From: Yes71-27 sp040758635
GTDB taxonomy: Bacteria; Bacillota; Desulfotomaculia; Desulfotomaculales; Ammonificaceae
Direction of reading: 5' to 3'
Length of the DNA stretch: 64,000 bases
Assembly (NCBI GenBank): GCA_040758635.1
Contig: JBFLVI010000007.1
Span: forward strand, 1 to 64,000
In this document: positions 49,227-59,518 of the stretch, one piece after another
Numbering within the stretch: position 1 is the stretch's first letter
Layout: each line of letters starts with the position of its first letter
Made by a program: the position numbers and the translations under genes
Notes under the pieces: model-generated
Seen by the model: only the letters and a program-made list of their open reading frames with translations
Database searches by the model: none
What the model was told of the DNA's origin: nothing

Positions 49227-49769
49227 CTCACACTTCTCAACCCTGCGCCCGAAGTACCATAAAAGTTCCTCCGGTCCTTTCTCTGGTGCCGGTCCTGATA
49301 AATAGGCGATCTCTATCCTTACCCGAACATGTTGCCTAAGAGAGTGTTGCAAAACAAAAAAATGTCGGTAGGTATAAATAAGTAAGTGCCCCGGGGGCCG
49401 CGAAAAACAAGCATGGCGCGGAAGGCGAAGACATCTGGCGCGGAGCGTACATGGAGGTACGTGAGCACCAGATGGCGAGCCTGACAAAGCCAGGCGCCGT
49501 TTTGCAGCGGCCTCCTAACAGGCTTTCGCCGCCGTTTTCAGGCCGGGTTTCCCCAATATCCTTGACGCTAAACTGTTGTTCTCCGCCGCGGGCGTGATTC
49601 CTCCTCAACAGCAGCCAATCCCCGCGGTCGGATTAAGAAAACAGGCTGGGGGTGCCTGCGGTGTTTTTCCAGGAGGGATTGGCCTGCGGGCAGCGAAGAG
49701 AGCAGCAGTAAAAAAGTTTTGGTGCGCGTTGAAAGTCCCTTAAAGGCGGCAGGTGAAAAGTGTTACCTT
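49227..49769. other. Intergenic region holding structured element copy B
   Basis: It contains the element and its left flank (49341-49515). The rest (49516-49769) shows a GAGGAGGAAT-like signal on the minus strand (about 49590-49610) but no credible gene. Confidence 0.6.
49393..49515 (+). repeat. Structured repeat element, copy B
   Basis: Same 123-nt length and fold as copy A: outer helix GGGGGCCGC/GCGGCCTCC, AAAAC/GTTTT, GCATGGC/GCCAGGC, AGGC/GCCT, CATCTGG/CCAGATG and apical CGTAC-atggag-GTACG. Relative to copy A, TAGC/GCTA became TGGC/GCCA, CTGC/GCAG became CCGC/GCGG, and CCGG/CCGG became CTGG/CCAG, all preserving pairs. The left flank from 49341 (AGAGTGTTGCAAAAC) also matches. Confidence 0.85.
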
Positions 49770-50978
49770 ATGGGCGGTATTCGATTGCCTGACGGGCTAA
49801 CTGGTAACCGGGCTCAGCCGGCGGCGAAAGCACTTGTCAAGCTGGCGGTGCTCTCCCTGTTGCTGCTGGGTCTTCCGCCGCTCGGCGTTGTGCTATCGGG
49901 GGAGAGTCTTGCCCCCTACCTGGAGTTTCCGCCGGTGACCCGTTACGTGGTGCAGCCGCCGTTTTCCTGGACGGTTTTCTTCCTGATGTTGCCCCTGCCG
50001 CTGTGGGCGGTATGGTTGTTCGCGGCCTGGTTCCGGCGCCCCCCGGCCAGGGATACGAGGTCGCCGGGGGCGGAGCGGCGGCCGTTTCCCTGGTGGGGCA
50101 AGCTGGGGCTGGTTTTGCTCGCCGGGGCCTGGGTGCTGGCATGGACCCGCTTCCCCTGGTTTGCACCGTGGCAACGCTTCACCTTCAGTCCCCTGTGGGT
50201 GGCCTACATTCTGATTATAAACGCCCTTACTTACCGGCGGACGGGACACTGCCTGCTGAAGGACCGGACGGGCTATTTCCTTGCGCTCTTCCCGCTCAGC
50301 GCGGTGTTCTGGTGGTATTTCGAGTACCTCAACCGGTTCGTCCAGAACTGGTACTACGTGGGGATCACGTCCCTGGGGCCGCTGGAATACTTCCTCCTGG
50401 CGACGCCGCCGTTTGCCACGGTGCTGCCGGCGGTGCTGAGCACCGCGGAGTGGCTCGCGACCTTTCCCTTCTGGGGCCGGCCCCGTGCCGCGTTCCTGGC
50501 GCTGCGGGTCGGGCGGCCGCGGGCGGCGGCCTGGGCCGCGCTGCTGCTGGCGGCTGCTGGCCTGGCGGGAATCGGGATCTGGCCCCAGTACCTTTTCCCG
50601 CTGCTCTGGCTGGCGCCCTTGGTGATTATCGTATCGCTCCAGGTGCTTCTCGGGGAGGAGACGATCTTCGCCGACGTGAAGCACGGCGACTGGCGTTCGG
50701 TTTTGCTGCCCGCCGCGGCGGGGTTATTCTGCGGCTTCTTCTGGGAGATGTGGAATTACTACAGCCTGGCGCGCTGGGAATACGCCGTGCCGTTCGTACA
50801 CCGTTTTCAGGTCTTTGAAATGCCGCTGCTGGGTTTCGCCGGTTACCTTCCGTTCGGCCTGGAATGCGCCGTAATCGCGGACCAGCTCGCGCGGCTGTGG
50901 CGGGCGAGGGGCTTGCGGCGGCAGGCTGGGTTGGGTTATGGGGTGACACCCGGTGAGGACTTGAAGATCGGTGGTTAG
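49770..50978 (+). CDS. Multi-pass membrane protein of unknown function
   Basis: About 402 residues with roughly ten hydrophobic helices, many Trp and Pro, and conserved-looking polar motifs WEMWNYYSLARWEYAVPF, EMPLLGFAGYLPFGLECAV and FWWYFEYLNRFVQNWYYVG. The paired W-E/F-E-Y motifs inside membrane segments suggest an intramembrane active or binding site. I do not recognise a named family. ATG 49770 is one option; TTG 49719 extends it by 17 residues. It stands alone, 139 bp before the hydrogenase operon. Confidence 0.75.
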   Translation: MGGIRLPDGLTGNRAQPAAKALVKLAVLSLLLLGLPPLGVVLSGESLAPYLEFPPVTRYVVQPPFSWTVFFLMLPLPLWAVWLFAAWFRRPPARDTRSPGAERRPFPWWGKLGLVLLAGAWVLAWTRFPWFAPWQRFTFSPLWVAYILIINALTYRRTGHCLLKDRTGYFLALFPLSAVFWWYFEYLNRFVQNWYYVGITSLGPLEYFLLATPPFATVLPAVLSTAEWLATFPFWGRPRAAFLALRVGRPRAAAWAALLLAAAGLAGIGIWPQYLFPLLWLAPLVIIVSLQVLLGEETIFADVKHGDWRSVLLPAAAGLFCGFFWEMWNYYSLARWEYAVPFVHRFQVFEMPLLGFAGYLPFGLECAVIADQLARLWRARGLRRQAGLGYGVTPGEDLKIGG

Positions 50979-51117
50979 CAGCAGGAAGTGATTTGGTGAA
51001 CACGCACCGGATGAGACGGGGCCGACGGGCCTCGACTTCTTTTTGGGGCTTTTTGTGAAAGGAATACAAGTTATCCGGTGACTTCGGAAAAGATATTTTC
51101 AGGCAGGAGGGGCGAAG

Positions 51118-52308
<1,191 letters not shown>

Positions 52309-52330
52309 CCGGGCCCGTGAGAGGCGGATT

Positions 52331-53173
52331 GTGGTGAGCGCTCGATTTCCCGAGCCGATGGTGCCGCGCCTTTTTGCTGTCCGGAAGGTGCGGCGGGAGA
52401 CGGATGACACGTTTACGCTTGAGCTCCAGCCGGAAAACCCCCCGGAAGGGATGGCTTTCGCCGCCGGTCAGTTCAACATGCTGTATGTCTTCGGGGTGGG
52501 GGAGGTGCCGATCTCGATCAGCGGCGACCCCGAAAAACCCGAAATACTCGTCCATACGGTGCGCGCGGTGGGAACGGTCACTAAGGCGATATGCGGGCTG
52601 AAGCCCGGCGGTTTTCTCGGCGTGCGCGGGCCCTTCGGCACCTGCTGGCCGGTTGAGGAGGCGGCAGGGGGTGACGTGGTGCTGGTGGCCGGGGGAATCG
52701 GGCTGGCGCCGCTGCGGCCGGTGGTGTGCCAACTGCTCGCGCGACGCGGGGAGTTCGGGAGAGTTGCGCTGCTTTACGGCGCCCGTAGTCCGAAGGAGAT
52801 GGTCTACCGCCTGGAACTCGCCCGCTGGGAAAAACGGCCTGATTTCGACGTAAAGACCACCGTGGATAAGCCGGCGGAGGGATGGGAGGGGAACGTAGGA
52901 GTCGTGACCACCCTCATACCAGAAGTCGAGTTCGACCCGCGAGAGGCGGTGGCGATGGTCTGCGGGCCGGAGATAATGATGCGCTTCACGGTGCTCGAAC
53001 TTCAGAAGCGGGGCGTGCCCGAGGAAAAGCTTTTCATCTCGATGGAACGGAATATGAAGTGCGGGATCGGCCTGTGCGGGCACTGCCAAATCGGGCCCTA
53101 TTTCGTCTGCAAGGACGGTCCTGTTTTTCGTTTTGATGTCATTAAGCCGTTTTTCGGAAAGCGAGAGGTTTAA
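52331..53173 (+). CDS. NiFe hydrogenase flavin/NAD(P)-binding (gamma) subunit
   Basis: 280 residues of the ferredoxin-reductase fold: an FAD domain (FAAGQFNMLYVFGVGEVPISISGDP), an NAD(P) domain (GGIGLAPLRPVV, LLYGARSPKEMVY, VCGPEIMMRFT) and a C-terminal [2Fe-2S] site CGIGLCGHCQIGPYFVC. It passes electrons to or from NAD(P). GTG 52331 (or 52334) follows GAGAGGCGG. Confidence 0.9.
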   Translation: MVSARFPEPMVPRLFAVRKVRRETDDTFTLELQPENPPEGMAFAAGQFNMLYVFGVGEVPISISGDPEKPEILVHTVRAVGTVTKAICGLKPGGFLGVRGPFGTCWPVEEAAGGDVVLVAGGIGLAPLRPVVCQLLARRGEFGRVALLYGARSPKEMVYRLELARWEKRPDFDVKTTVDKPAEGWEGNVGVVTTLIPEVEFDPREAVAMVCGPEIMMRFTVLELQKRGVPEEKLFISMERNMKCGIGLCGHCQIGPYFVCKDGPVFRFDVIKPFFGKREV

Positions 53174-53968
53174 ATGGAAAAGAAGCGTAAGCCGAAGCTG
53201 GCCGTGTGGAAGTTCGGTTCGTGTTCGGGCTGCCAGCTCGCGCTGCTCAACCTTGAGGACGAGCTGTTAGCGATCGCCGGCGAGTTGGAGATCGCCTACT
53301 TTCCCGAGGCAACGCGCGCGGTGGTAAAAGGGCCGTACGACCTCTCCCTGGTCGAGGGCTCCATCACCACGCCGGATGACGCCGAACGTATCAAGGAGGT
53401 CCGGCGCGCTTCGAAGTACCTCATTGCCGTCGGGGCGTGCGCGACCGCCGGCGGGATTCAGGCGCTCCGCAACTTCGGGGACGTCAAAGAGGTTATTCCG
53501 CTGGTATATCCGTCGCCGGAGTATATCAAAACCCTTGAAAAAGCTACCCCGATCTCCGACCACGTTCCCGTTGATTTCGAATTGCGCGGCTGCCCGATCA
53601 ACAAGAGGCAGCTCCTCGAGGTCATCAGCGCCTTTCTGCACGGGCGCAGGCCGAACATCCCGACTTACAGCCTCTGCATCGAGTGCAAGCAGCGAGGAAT
53701 CCCCTGTGTGATGGTGGCGCGGGGCGTGCCCTGCCTCGGTCCGGTGACCCGGGCCGGGTGCGGCGCGCTCTGCCCGGCGTACGGCCGCGGCTGTTACGCG
53801 TGCTTTGGCCCGGCGGAAACGCCGAACCCCAAAGCGTTGAAGAAGCGCTGGAAACGCCTCGGCGTGGCGGACGAAGATATCACGCGCGCCTACCGCGCGT
53901 TCACCGCCGGTGCGGAAGCCTTTCGCAAAGAGAGTGAAACGCGTGAAAATCAAGACGCTCAAGGTTGA
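53174..53968 (+). CDS. NiFe hydrogenase small (delta) subunit
   Basis: 264 residues. The proximal [4Fe-4S] site is FGSCSGCQLALLNLEDEL with C17 and C20, plus GACATAGG and LRGCPINKRQL; further clusters use CIECKQRGIPC, CLGPVTRAGCGALCPAYGRGCYACFGP. No Tat signal, so it is cytoplasmic. It starts right after the gamma subunit stop codon. Confidence 0.92.
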   Translation: MEKKRKPKLAVWKFGSCSGCQLALLNLEDELLAIAGELEIAYFPEATRAVVKGPYDLSLVEGSITTPDDAERIKEVRRASKYLIAVGACATAGGIQALRNFGDVKEVIPLVYPSPEYIKTLEKATPISDHVPVDFELRGCPINKRQLLEVISAFLHGRRPNIPTYSLCIECKQRGIPCVMVARGVPCLGPVTRAGCGALCPAYGRGCYACFGPAETPNPKALKKRWKRLGVADEDITRAYRAFTAGAEAFRKESETRENQDAQG

Positions 53969-55232
53969 TTACCTCACCCGCGTCGAAGGTGAAGGCGGGC
54001 TGGTGATAAGGCTCAAGGAGGGCCAGGCGCCGGAAGTCAGGCTGAAAATCTTCGAGCCGCCACGCTTCTTTGAAGCCCTGCTGCGCGGCCGCAACTATAC
54101 CGAGGCTCCCGACATAACCGCGCGCATCTGCGGCATTTGCCCGGTCGCCTACCAGATGTGCGCCGTCCACGCGATGGAATCTGCCTTCGGCTTCCGCGTG
54201 GGGGGTCAGCTCCGTGCACTGCGCCGGCTCATCTACCTCGGCGAGTGGATCGAAAGCCACGCGCTGCATGTTTTTCTGCTTCACGCCCCCGATTTTCTCG
54301 GCTACGAGGACGCGGTCCGGATGGCCGAGGACCACCCGGCGATCGTGGAGCGGGGCCTGCGGCTTAAAAAAGTTGGGAACGAGATCGTGGCCGTCGTGGG
54401 CGGCCGCGAGATCCACCCGGTCAACGTGCGCGTGGGCGGTTTTTACAAGGCACCGGAAAAAAGGGACCTCGCACGGCTTATCGAAAAGATCGAATGGGCG
54501 CGGGAAGCGGCCTTTGAGACTGTCCGCTGGACCGCGGGGTTTTCTTTCCCTAATTTTGAGCGGGACTATACCTTCGTAGCCCTGCGCCACCCTGAGGAGT
54601 ACCCGCTCAACGAGGGCCGGCTAATTTCAAACAGGGGCCTGGATATTCATACGGAGGAGTACGACGAGCACTTCGTCGAGGAGCACGTGCCTTATTCAAA
54701 CGCGCTCCACTCTATGCTGCGGGACTGCGGCGAGTACTGCGTCGGCCCCGTTGCACGGTACAGCCTCAATTTTGACCGCCTCTCACCGCCAGCGCAGGAA
54801 GCGGCTCGCGCTGCTGGACTCGGGCCCGTCTGCCGCAACCCGTTCAAGAGCATCGTCGTCCGCAGCGTCGAGCTTGTGCACGCCTGCGACGAGGCACTGC
54901 GCATAATTACCGCGTACGAAGAGCCGGAGCGGCCCGACATAGAAGTCCAGCCGCGGCCGGCCACAGGTTATGCGTGCACCGAGGCGCCGCGGGGCGTCCT
55001 TTACCACCGGTACGTCGTTGACCAGGACGGCGTCATCACGGACGCCAAAATCGTTCCGCCGACCGCACAAAACCAGAAGGCGATCGAAAGCGACCTCCGC
55101 GAATTCGTATCAAAATATGCAAACCTGCCGGAAGACGAGCTTCTGTGGCGCTGCGAGCAGGCGGTGCGCAATTACGACCCCTGCATCAGTTGCGCCACCC
55201 ACATGATGAAGCCGCGCATTGTGAGGGATTGA
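53943..55232 (+). CDS. NiFe hydrogenase large (alpha) subunit
   Basis: 429 residues. L1 motif RICGICPVAY near 60-69 and L2 motif DPCISCATH near 413-421 supply the four nickel-binding cysteines. The peptide after the L2 histidine (MMKPRIVRD) is what the maturation protease removes. The layout (beta-gamma-delta-alpha) and sequence point to group 3, probably 3b, bidirectional NAD(P)-linked enzymes. GTG 53943 overlaps the delta gene; GTG 53934 is an alternative. Confidence 0.93.
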   Translation: MKIKTLKVDYLTRVEGEGGLVIRLKEGQAPEVRLKIFEPPRFFEALLRGRNYTEAPDITARICGICPVAYQMCAVHAMESAFGFRVGGQLRALRRLIYLGEWIESHALHVFLLHAPDFLGYEDAVRMAEDHPAIVERGLRLKKVGNEIVAVVGGREIHPVNVRVGGFYKAPEKRDLARLIEKIEWAREAAFETVRWTAGFSFPNFERDYTFVALRHPEEYPLNEGRLISNRGLDIHTEEYDEHFVEEHVPYSNALHSMLRDCGEYCVGPVARYSLNFDRLSPPAQEAARAAGLGPVCRNPFKSIVVRSVELVHACDEALRIITAYEEPERPDIEVQPRPATGYACTEAPRGVLYHRYVVDQDGVITDAKIVPPTAQNQKAIESDLREFVSKYANLPEDELLWRCEQAVRNYDPCISCATHMMKPRIVRD

Positions 55233-55234
55233 AA

Positions 55235-55735
55235 TTGGCGGGCAACGGCAGTGAAATTCCGGAGAACCGGATCCTGGTAATCGGTATCGGGAACGCATAC
55301 CGCAGCGACGATGCGGTGGGCCTTATTGCGGCCCGGCGGATTGAGGAAAAGGGCCTCCCCGGCGTAAAGGTGTTGCGGGAGAGCGGGGAGGGCGCCATCC
55401 TGATGGATCTCTGGAAAGACGCGGACGCCGTCATCATCTTCGACACCTTCCAGGCCGGGGACGAGCCGGGCTCCATCCACCGGTTCGAGGCCGGCGTGCA
55501 ACCAGTACCAGAGGATTACTTTCATTATTCCACGCATCTTTTCGGGGTTGCCGAGGCGATCGAATTAGCGCGAGTCCTCGGACAGCTCCCGCCGCGCCTT
55601 ATAGTTTACGGCATCAACGTCAAGGGACTCGCTCCGGGGAGCAACCTTTCACCAGAAGTAGAAAAGGCCGTCCCCGAAGTGGTGGAACGTGCCGTGCGGG
55701 AGATTAACGCTTTTCGGACCGCAAAATCTCACTGA
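55235..55735 (+). CDS. Hydrogenase maturation protease
   Basis: 166 residues of the HyaD/HycI family: ILVIGIGNAYRSDDAVGLIAARRI holds the first nickel-sensing Asp/Glu site, ADAVIIFDTFQAG the second and HYSTHLFGVAEAIELARVLGQLPPRLIVYGI the histidine. It clips the C-terminus of the large subunit after nickel insertion. TTG 55235 has GAGGG 8 nt upstream; it starts two bases after the alpha gene. No hypABCDEF genes are in the window. Confidence 0.92.
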   Translation: MAGNGSEIPENRILVIGIGNAYRSDDAVGLIAARRIEEKGLPGVKVLRESGEGAILMDLWKDADAVIIFDTFQAGDEPGSIHRFEAGVQPVPEDYFHYSTHLFGVAEAIELARVLGQLPPRLIVYGINVKGLAPGSNLSPEVEKAVPEVVERAVREINAFRTAKSH

Positions 55736-55871
55736 AGAAAAAACTCGGCCGTCCCCCGGCGGCCTCAAGGCATCTCCACCTAAACTTAAGACCTTCCTGA
55801 AACCGCCTTCAAAAAGCGAATAGCGATAAGGGTTGGCTTTTCACCGCTTTTTGCGCGCCGCAGGTTAACGA

Positions 55872-55890
55872 GAGGTGGGTTTTACCACCG
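55872..55890 (+). terminator. Hairpin between the hydrogenase operon and dapB
   Basis: GGTGG and CCACC around GTTTTA, followed by GGCCTTTTC. A weak terminator candidate. Confidence 0.35.
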
Positions 55891-55905
55891 GCCTTTTCGT
55901 GCGGC

Positions 55906-55934
55906 TTGACTTTGAGGACTGGTTGTACGACAAT
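55906..55934 (+). promoter_or_regulatory. Promoter of dapB
   Basis: TTGACT (55906-55911) and GACAAT (55929-55934) with 17-bp spacing. Confidence 0.6.
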
Positions 55935-55961
55935 AAGAGTTAAAACGAAGGGGGTGGGGTT

Positions 55962-56759
55962 TTGATCAAGGTGGTGGTAACCGGGGCGGCCGGACGGATG
56001 GGCCGCGAGGTCGTCCGGGCGGTGAGCAAAACCCCCGGGATGGGGGTCGTGGGTGCCGTGGACGTAACCGGCTCCGGAGAAGACGCGGGGGTGCTGGCGG
56101 GCACCGGACCGCTTGGGGTTGCGGTGCGTTCGGACCTGGAAAACGTTTTGCGGGAAACCGCGGCCGAGGTACTGGTGGATTTTACTACTGCCGGAGCGGC
56201 GGTGCAGAACATTCGCACGGCCATTGAGTGCGGTGTGCGCCCGGTTGTCGGCACCACGGGTATCCCTAAGGAAGAGCTGGACAGGCTGATCCAGTTGTCG
56301 CGTGAGAAGGGCGTCGGGGGATTGGTGGCGCCCAATTTCGCCATCGGGGCGGTTTTGATGATGCATTTCGCCGGAATCGCCGCGCGCTACCTGCCGGCGG
56401 CGGAGATCATCGAACTCCACCACAACCAGAAGCTCGACGCGCCGTCGGGAACGGCGCTGAAGACAGCGGAGATAATCGCCGCGGCACGGGGCGGTGCGGC
56501 GGTGGAAGACCGAACCGAGCAGGTGAAGCTTGAAGGGGCCCGGGGAGGAACGTTGGAGGGAATTTACATCCACAGCGTCCGTTTGCCGGGCCTTGTTGCT
56601 CATCAGGAAGTGATTTTCGGCGGCCTGGGGCAAACGCTCAGCATCAGGCACGATTCGATTTCCCGGGAGTCGTTCATGCCGGGGGTGATCATGGGGATTA
56701 AAAAAGTCAAGGAGCTGCAGGAGATCGTTTACGGACTCGACAAGTTAATATTTGGTTAG
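55962..56759 (+). CDS. dapB: 4-hydroxy-tetrahydrodipicolinate reductase
   Basis: 265 residues: KVVVTGAAGRMGREVVRAV (nucleotide binding), PVVGTTGIP, APNFAIGAVLMM and the catalytic/substrate segment ELHHNQKLDAPSGTAL. It reduces HTPA to tetrahydrodipicolinate in lysine/DAP synthesis; its substrate comes from DapA, encoded at the end of this block. TTG 55962 has AAGGGGGTGGGG upstream. Confidence 0.97.
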   Translation: MIKVVVTGAAGRMGREVVRAVSKTPGMGVVGAVDVTGSGEDAGVLAGTGPLGVAVRSDLENVLRETAAEVLVDFTTAGAAVQNIRTAIECGVRPVVGTTGIPKEELDRLIQLSREKGVGGLVAPNFAIGAVLMMHFAGIAARYLPAAEIIELHHNQKLDAPSGTALKTAEIIAAARGGAAVEDRTEQVKLEGARGGTLEGIYIHSVRLPGLVAHQEVIFGGLGQTLSIRHDSISRESFMPGVIMGIKKVKELQEIVYGLDKLIFG

Positions 56760-56820
56760 TGCTTCCTTGAGGTGCAGCAAACGGAAGGCAAACCGTGCGT
56801 AAATCACAGGGGTGGCTTTT

Positions 56821-56890
56821 TTTCTGAATTCTATCTTCCGACCTTTGACCTCTACTTCCGACGTCCGACTGCCGACGGCTGACGTCTGAA
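56821..56890 (+). repeat. GAGGTnAGA-type repeat, partial copy
   Basis: TTCTGAATTCTATCTTCCGAC closely matches 45676-45697, and is followed by pyrimidine-rich CTTTGACCTCTACTTCC. No left arm is evident, so it is a half copy. Confidence 0.45.
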
Positions 56891-56892
56891 AT

Positions 56893-56920
56893 CACCTCCT
56901 CCCCCAGCGGCTCATATACT
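56893..56920 (+). promoter_or_regulatory. Sigma-K-like promoter before dpaA
   Basis: CACC (56893-56896) and CATATACT (56913-56920) are 16 bp apart, resembling the sigma-K pattern (AC ... CATAnnnT). spoVF is a mother-cell sigma-K gene in B. subtilis, so this fits. Confidence 0.45.
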
Positions 56921-56946
56921 GGTTATTAGCCGTGGGGGCGAGAATC

Positions 56947-57843
56947 GTGAAAGGAAGACTAAAAGGAATTACGATAGCCGTTATCGGTGGCGACCGCCGT
57001 GCGGTTTTTGTGACCGAAGAGTTGTTGAACGAGGGTGCGCAGGTCAGACTGGTGGGGCACGAGACAGAAGTACCGGGCGGGCAGCCGGTTGCCGAAATAG
57101 AGGCGGGAGTAAGGGGAGCGGATGCGGTTGTATTTCCCTTTCCGGGAGTCGGTGAAGACGGCCGGGTTTCCACCCCGGGAGAACCGATTTTGCTGCAGGA
57201 CAAAGATCTGGCTTCCCTCCCCGAAGGCACCCTGATCTTTACGGGGTTTGCGAGACGGTACCTCCTGGAACTTGCCAACCGCCTGCGGCTGAGGCTGGTG
57301 GAGGTAGCGGAGAGGGATGACTTCGCCATTTTAAACTCCATCCCTTCGGCGGAAGGCGCAATCCAGATCGCGATGGAGCACCTGCCCGTAACCATCCACA
57401 GTTCATCCGCCTTTGTTCTGGGGTTCGGGCGTGTCGGCCTGACCCTGGCGCGTATGTTGAACGGCCTTGGCGCCAGGACTACGGTGGTGGCCCGGGACCC
57501 GGCCCAGCGCGCGCGGGCGGTGGAGATGGGGTGCCGGGCGGCCGATTTTGGGAGACTGCCCGCAATTGCCGGTGAGGCGGATGTAATCTTCAACACCGTG
57601 CCGGCCCTTGTTGTGACGGCGCGGGTCTTGAAGTGCACCCGGCCCGACGTTCTGATCGTGGACCTCGCCACGAAGCCCGGCGGCACGGATTTTGAAGCCG
57701 CCGCGCGCCTTGAAAGGCGGGCGATGCTGGCGCCCGCGCTGCCCGGCAAGGTGGCACCGAAGACGGCCGGGCGGATTTTAGGACAGGTGGTTGCCGACCT
57801 GCTCGTGCAGGAGAAAGGGCTCAGCCTCGCGGTCTTGCCATGA
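56947..57843 (+). CDS. dpaA: Dipicolinate synthase subunit A
   Basis: 298 residues: ITIAVIGGDRRAVFVTEELL, VVFPFPGVGEDGRV, SAEGAIQIAMEHLPVTIHSSSAFVLGFGRVGLTLARML (Rossmann fold). With DpaB it makes dipicolinic acid for the spore core. GTG 56947 was chosen over GTG 56932 because a transcript from the sigma-K-like promoter would start near 56925 and GGGGGCGAG precedes it. Confidence 0.94.
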   Translation: MKGRLKGITIAVIGGDRRAVFVTEELLNEGAQVRLVGHETEVPGGQPVAEIEAGVRGADAVVFPFPGVGEDGRVSTPGEPILLQDKDLASLPEGTLIFTGFARRYLLELANRLRLRLVEVAERDDFAILNSIPSAEGAIQIAMEHLPVTIHSSSAFVLGFGRVGLTLARMLNGLGARTTVVARDPAQRARAVEMGCRAADFGRLPAIAGEADVIFNTVPALVVTARVLKCTRPDVLIVDLATKPGGTDFEAAARLERRAMLAPALPGKVAPKTAGRILGQVVADLLVQEKGLSLAVLP

Positions 57844-57861
57844 AGTGGGGAGGTGCTGACG

Positions 57862-58464
57862 GTGCGGCTCAAGGGAGTGAAGGTAGGGTTTGCCCTGACC
57901 GGTTCTTTCTGCACGTTGAAGGAAGTGGTAGAACAGGTCAAGAAGCTTATTGACGAAGGGGCAGAGGTTTTCCCCATCGTTACCCGGGAAGTGGCGACTA
58001 CGGACACCCGTTTCGGTACGGCGGCTTACTGGAAGGGATTGTTAAAGGAGCTTACGGGGCACGAAGTGATCGAGACCATCATCGACGCCGAGCCGATCGG
58101 ACCGAAGAAGTTACTGGATATCCTGGTGGTGGCTCCCTGTACGGGGAACACGCTGGCAAAGCTTGCCAATGCGATCACCGACGGGCCGGTGCTGATGGCG
58201 ATCAAGGCACAACTGAGGAACCAGCGGCCCGTGGTGCTGGCCATTGCTACCAACGATGCTCTGGGAATGAACGCGCGCAACCTGGGGGTCCTGTTAAACG
58301 CCAAGAATATTTACATGGTGCCGTTTGGCCAGGACAATCCGGCCGGTAAGCCCAACTCCCTGGTGGCGCGGATGGACCTTTTGACGGAGACGATCGTCCA
58401 TGCGCTCCAGGGAAAACAGCTCCAGCCGGTGTTAATCGGTTACGCCGTGAACGAGCCGGCTTGA
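57862..58464 (+). CDS. dpaB: Dipicolinate synthase subunit B
   Basis: 200-residue flavoprotein-fold subunit: VGFALTGSFCTLKEVVEQVKKLIDEGAEVFPIVT, LVVAPCTGNTLAKLANAITDGPVLMAIKAQLRNQRPVVLAIATNDALG. GTG 57862 has GGGGAGG 9 nt upstream and lies 18 bp after dpaA. Its presence is strong evidence that the organism forms spores. Confidence 0.95.
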   Translation: MRLKGVKVGFALTGSFCTLKEVVEQVKKLIDEGAEVFPIVTREVATTDTRFGTAAYWKGLLKELTGHEVIETIIDAEPIGPKKLLDILVVAPCTGNTLAKLANAITDGPVLMAIKAQLRNQRPVVLAIATNDALGMNARNLGVLLNAKNIYMVPFGQDNPAGKPNSLVARMDLLTETIVHALQGKQLQPVLIGYAVNEPA

Positions 58465-58488
58465 CGGCAACCGGGAAGGAGGGTATCT

Positions 58489-59499
58489 TTGCGGCAGTTC
58501 AACGTAGCTGTGGTGGGAGCGACCGGAGCGGTCGGCCAGGAAATTTTGAAGGTTCTGGAAGAGCGGAACTTTCCTGTGGGGAGGCTTCGTCCCCTGGCCA
58601 CCGCCCGGTCGGCGGGTAAAGAAATTCGCTTCCGGGGTGAAGCCTACACCGTTGAAGAGACGCGCCCCGAGAGTTTTGACGGCGTGGAGATCGCGCTTTT
58701 TGCCGGGGGTGCGGCAAGTAAGGAGTTCGCGCTGGCGGCCCGGGACCGTGGAGCGCTGGTGGTGGACAACTCAAGCGCTTTTCGGATGGAGCCGGAGGTT
58801 CCGCTCGTGGTTCCGGAGGTCAATCCCGAGGACGTGAAGTGGCACAAGGGGATCATCGCCAACCCGAACTGCTCGACAATCATCATGGTGGTCCCGCTCA
58901 AGCCGATTTACGACCGGGCGGGGATCAAGCGGGTGGTGGTTTCGACCTACCAGGCCGTTTCCGGGGCCGGGGCGGCGGCGATCAAGGAACTGGAGCTTCA
59001 AACCAGGGCGGTGCTCGACGGGGCGGAATATCCGCCGCGGATTTTCGCCCACCAGATCGCCTTCAACCTGATTCCGCACATTGATGTCTTCATGGACCTG
59101 GATTATACGAAAGAGGAATGGAAAATGGTCCGGGAAACCCAGAAGATTTTCCACGACGACGCGCTGGCCGTGACGGCGACGACGGTTCGGGTGCCGGTGT
59201 TCCGGTGCCATTCCGAGTCGGTCAACGTCGAGACGAAAGAAAAGCTTAGTGCTGCCGAGGTCCGGGAAGTTCTGGCGCGGGCGCCGGGAGTGGTGGTGGT
59301 TGACGAGCCGGCGGCGAAGAAATACCCGATGCCCGTTCTGGCCTGTAATAGGGACGAGGTTTTCGTGGGGCGGATCAGGGACGACAACTCGTTGGACAAG
59401 GGGTTGAACCTCTGGGTGGTGGCCGACCAGTTGCGCAAAGGTGCGGCGACGAACGCGGTCCAGATCGCGGAACTGGCAATCAGGTACGGCTGTGTGTAA
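58489..59499 (+). CDS. asd: Aspartate-semialdehyde dehydrogenase
   Basis: 336 residues: FNVAVVGATGAVGQEILKVLEERNFPV, the catalytic Cys in NPNCSTIIMVVPLKPI, STYQAVSGAGAAA and FRCHSESVNVETKE. It feeds both DAP and threonine/methionine pathways. TTG 58489 follows GGAAGGAGG. It is in line with dpaB and dapA. Confidence 0.97.
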   Translation: MRQFNVAVVGATGAVGQEILKVLEERNFPVGRLRPLATARSAGKEIRFRGEAYTVEETRPESFDGVEIALFAGGAASKEFALAARDRGALVVDNSSAFRMEPEVPLVVPEVNPEDVKWHKGIIANPNCSTIIMVVPLKPIYDRAGIKRVVVSTYQAVSGAGAAAIKELELQTRAVLDGAEYPPRIFAHQIAFNLIPHIDVFMDLDYTKEEWKMVRETQKIFHDDALAVTATTVRVPVFRCHSESVNVETKEKLSAAEVREVLARAPGVVVVDEPAAKKYPMPVLACNRDEVFVGRIRDDNSLDKGLNLWVVADQLRKGAATNAVQIAELAIRYGCV

Positions 59500-59518
59500 A
59501 AATGGGGGTTAGATGCCG

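Noticed and set aside
49336..49608. Minus-strand open frame across structured element copy B (and its twin across copy A, 12680-13309)
   Set aside because: Both read CSRTSMYAPR-like peptides only because they translate the same repeat; changes between copies follow RNA pairing, not codon positions.
55736..55961. Lysine riboswitch before the dapB block
   Set aside because: No recognisable conserved lysine-aptamer core; only short hairpins and a standard promoter are visible.
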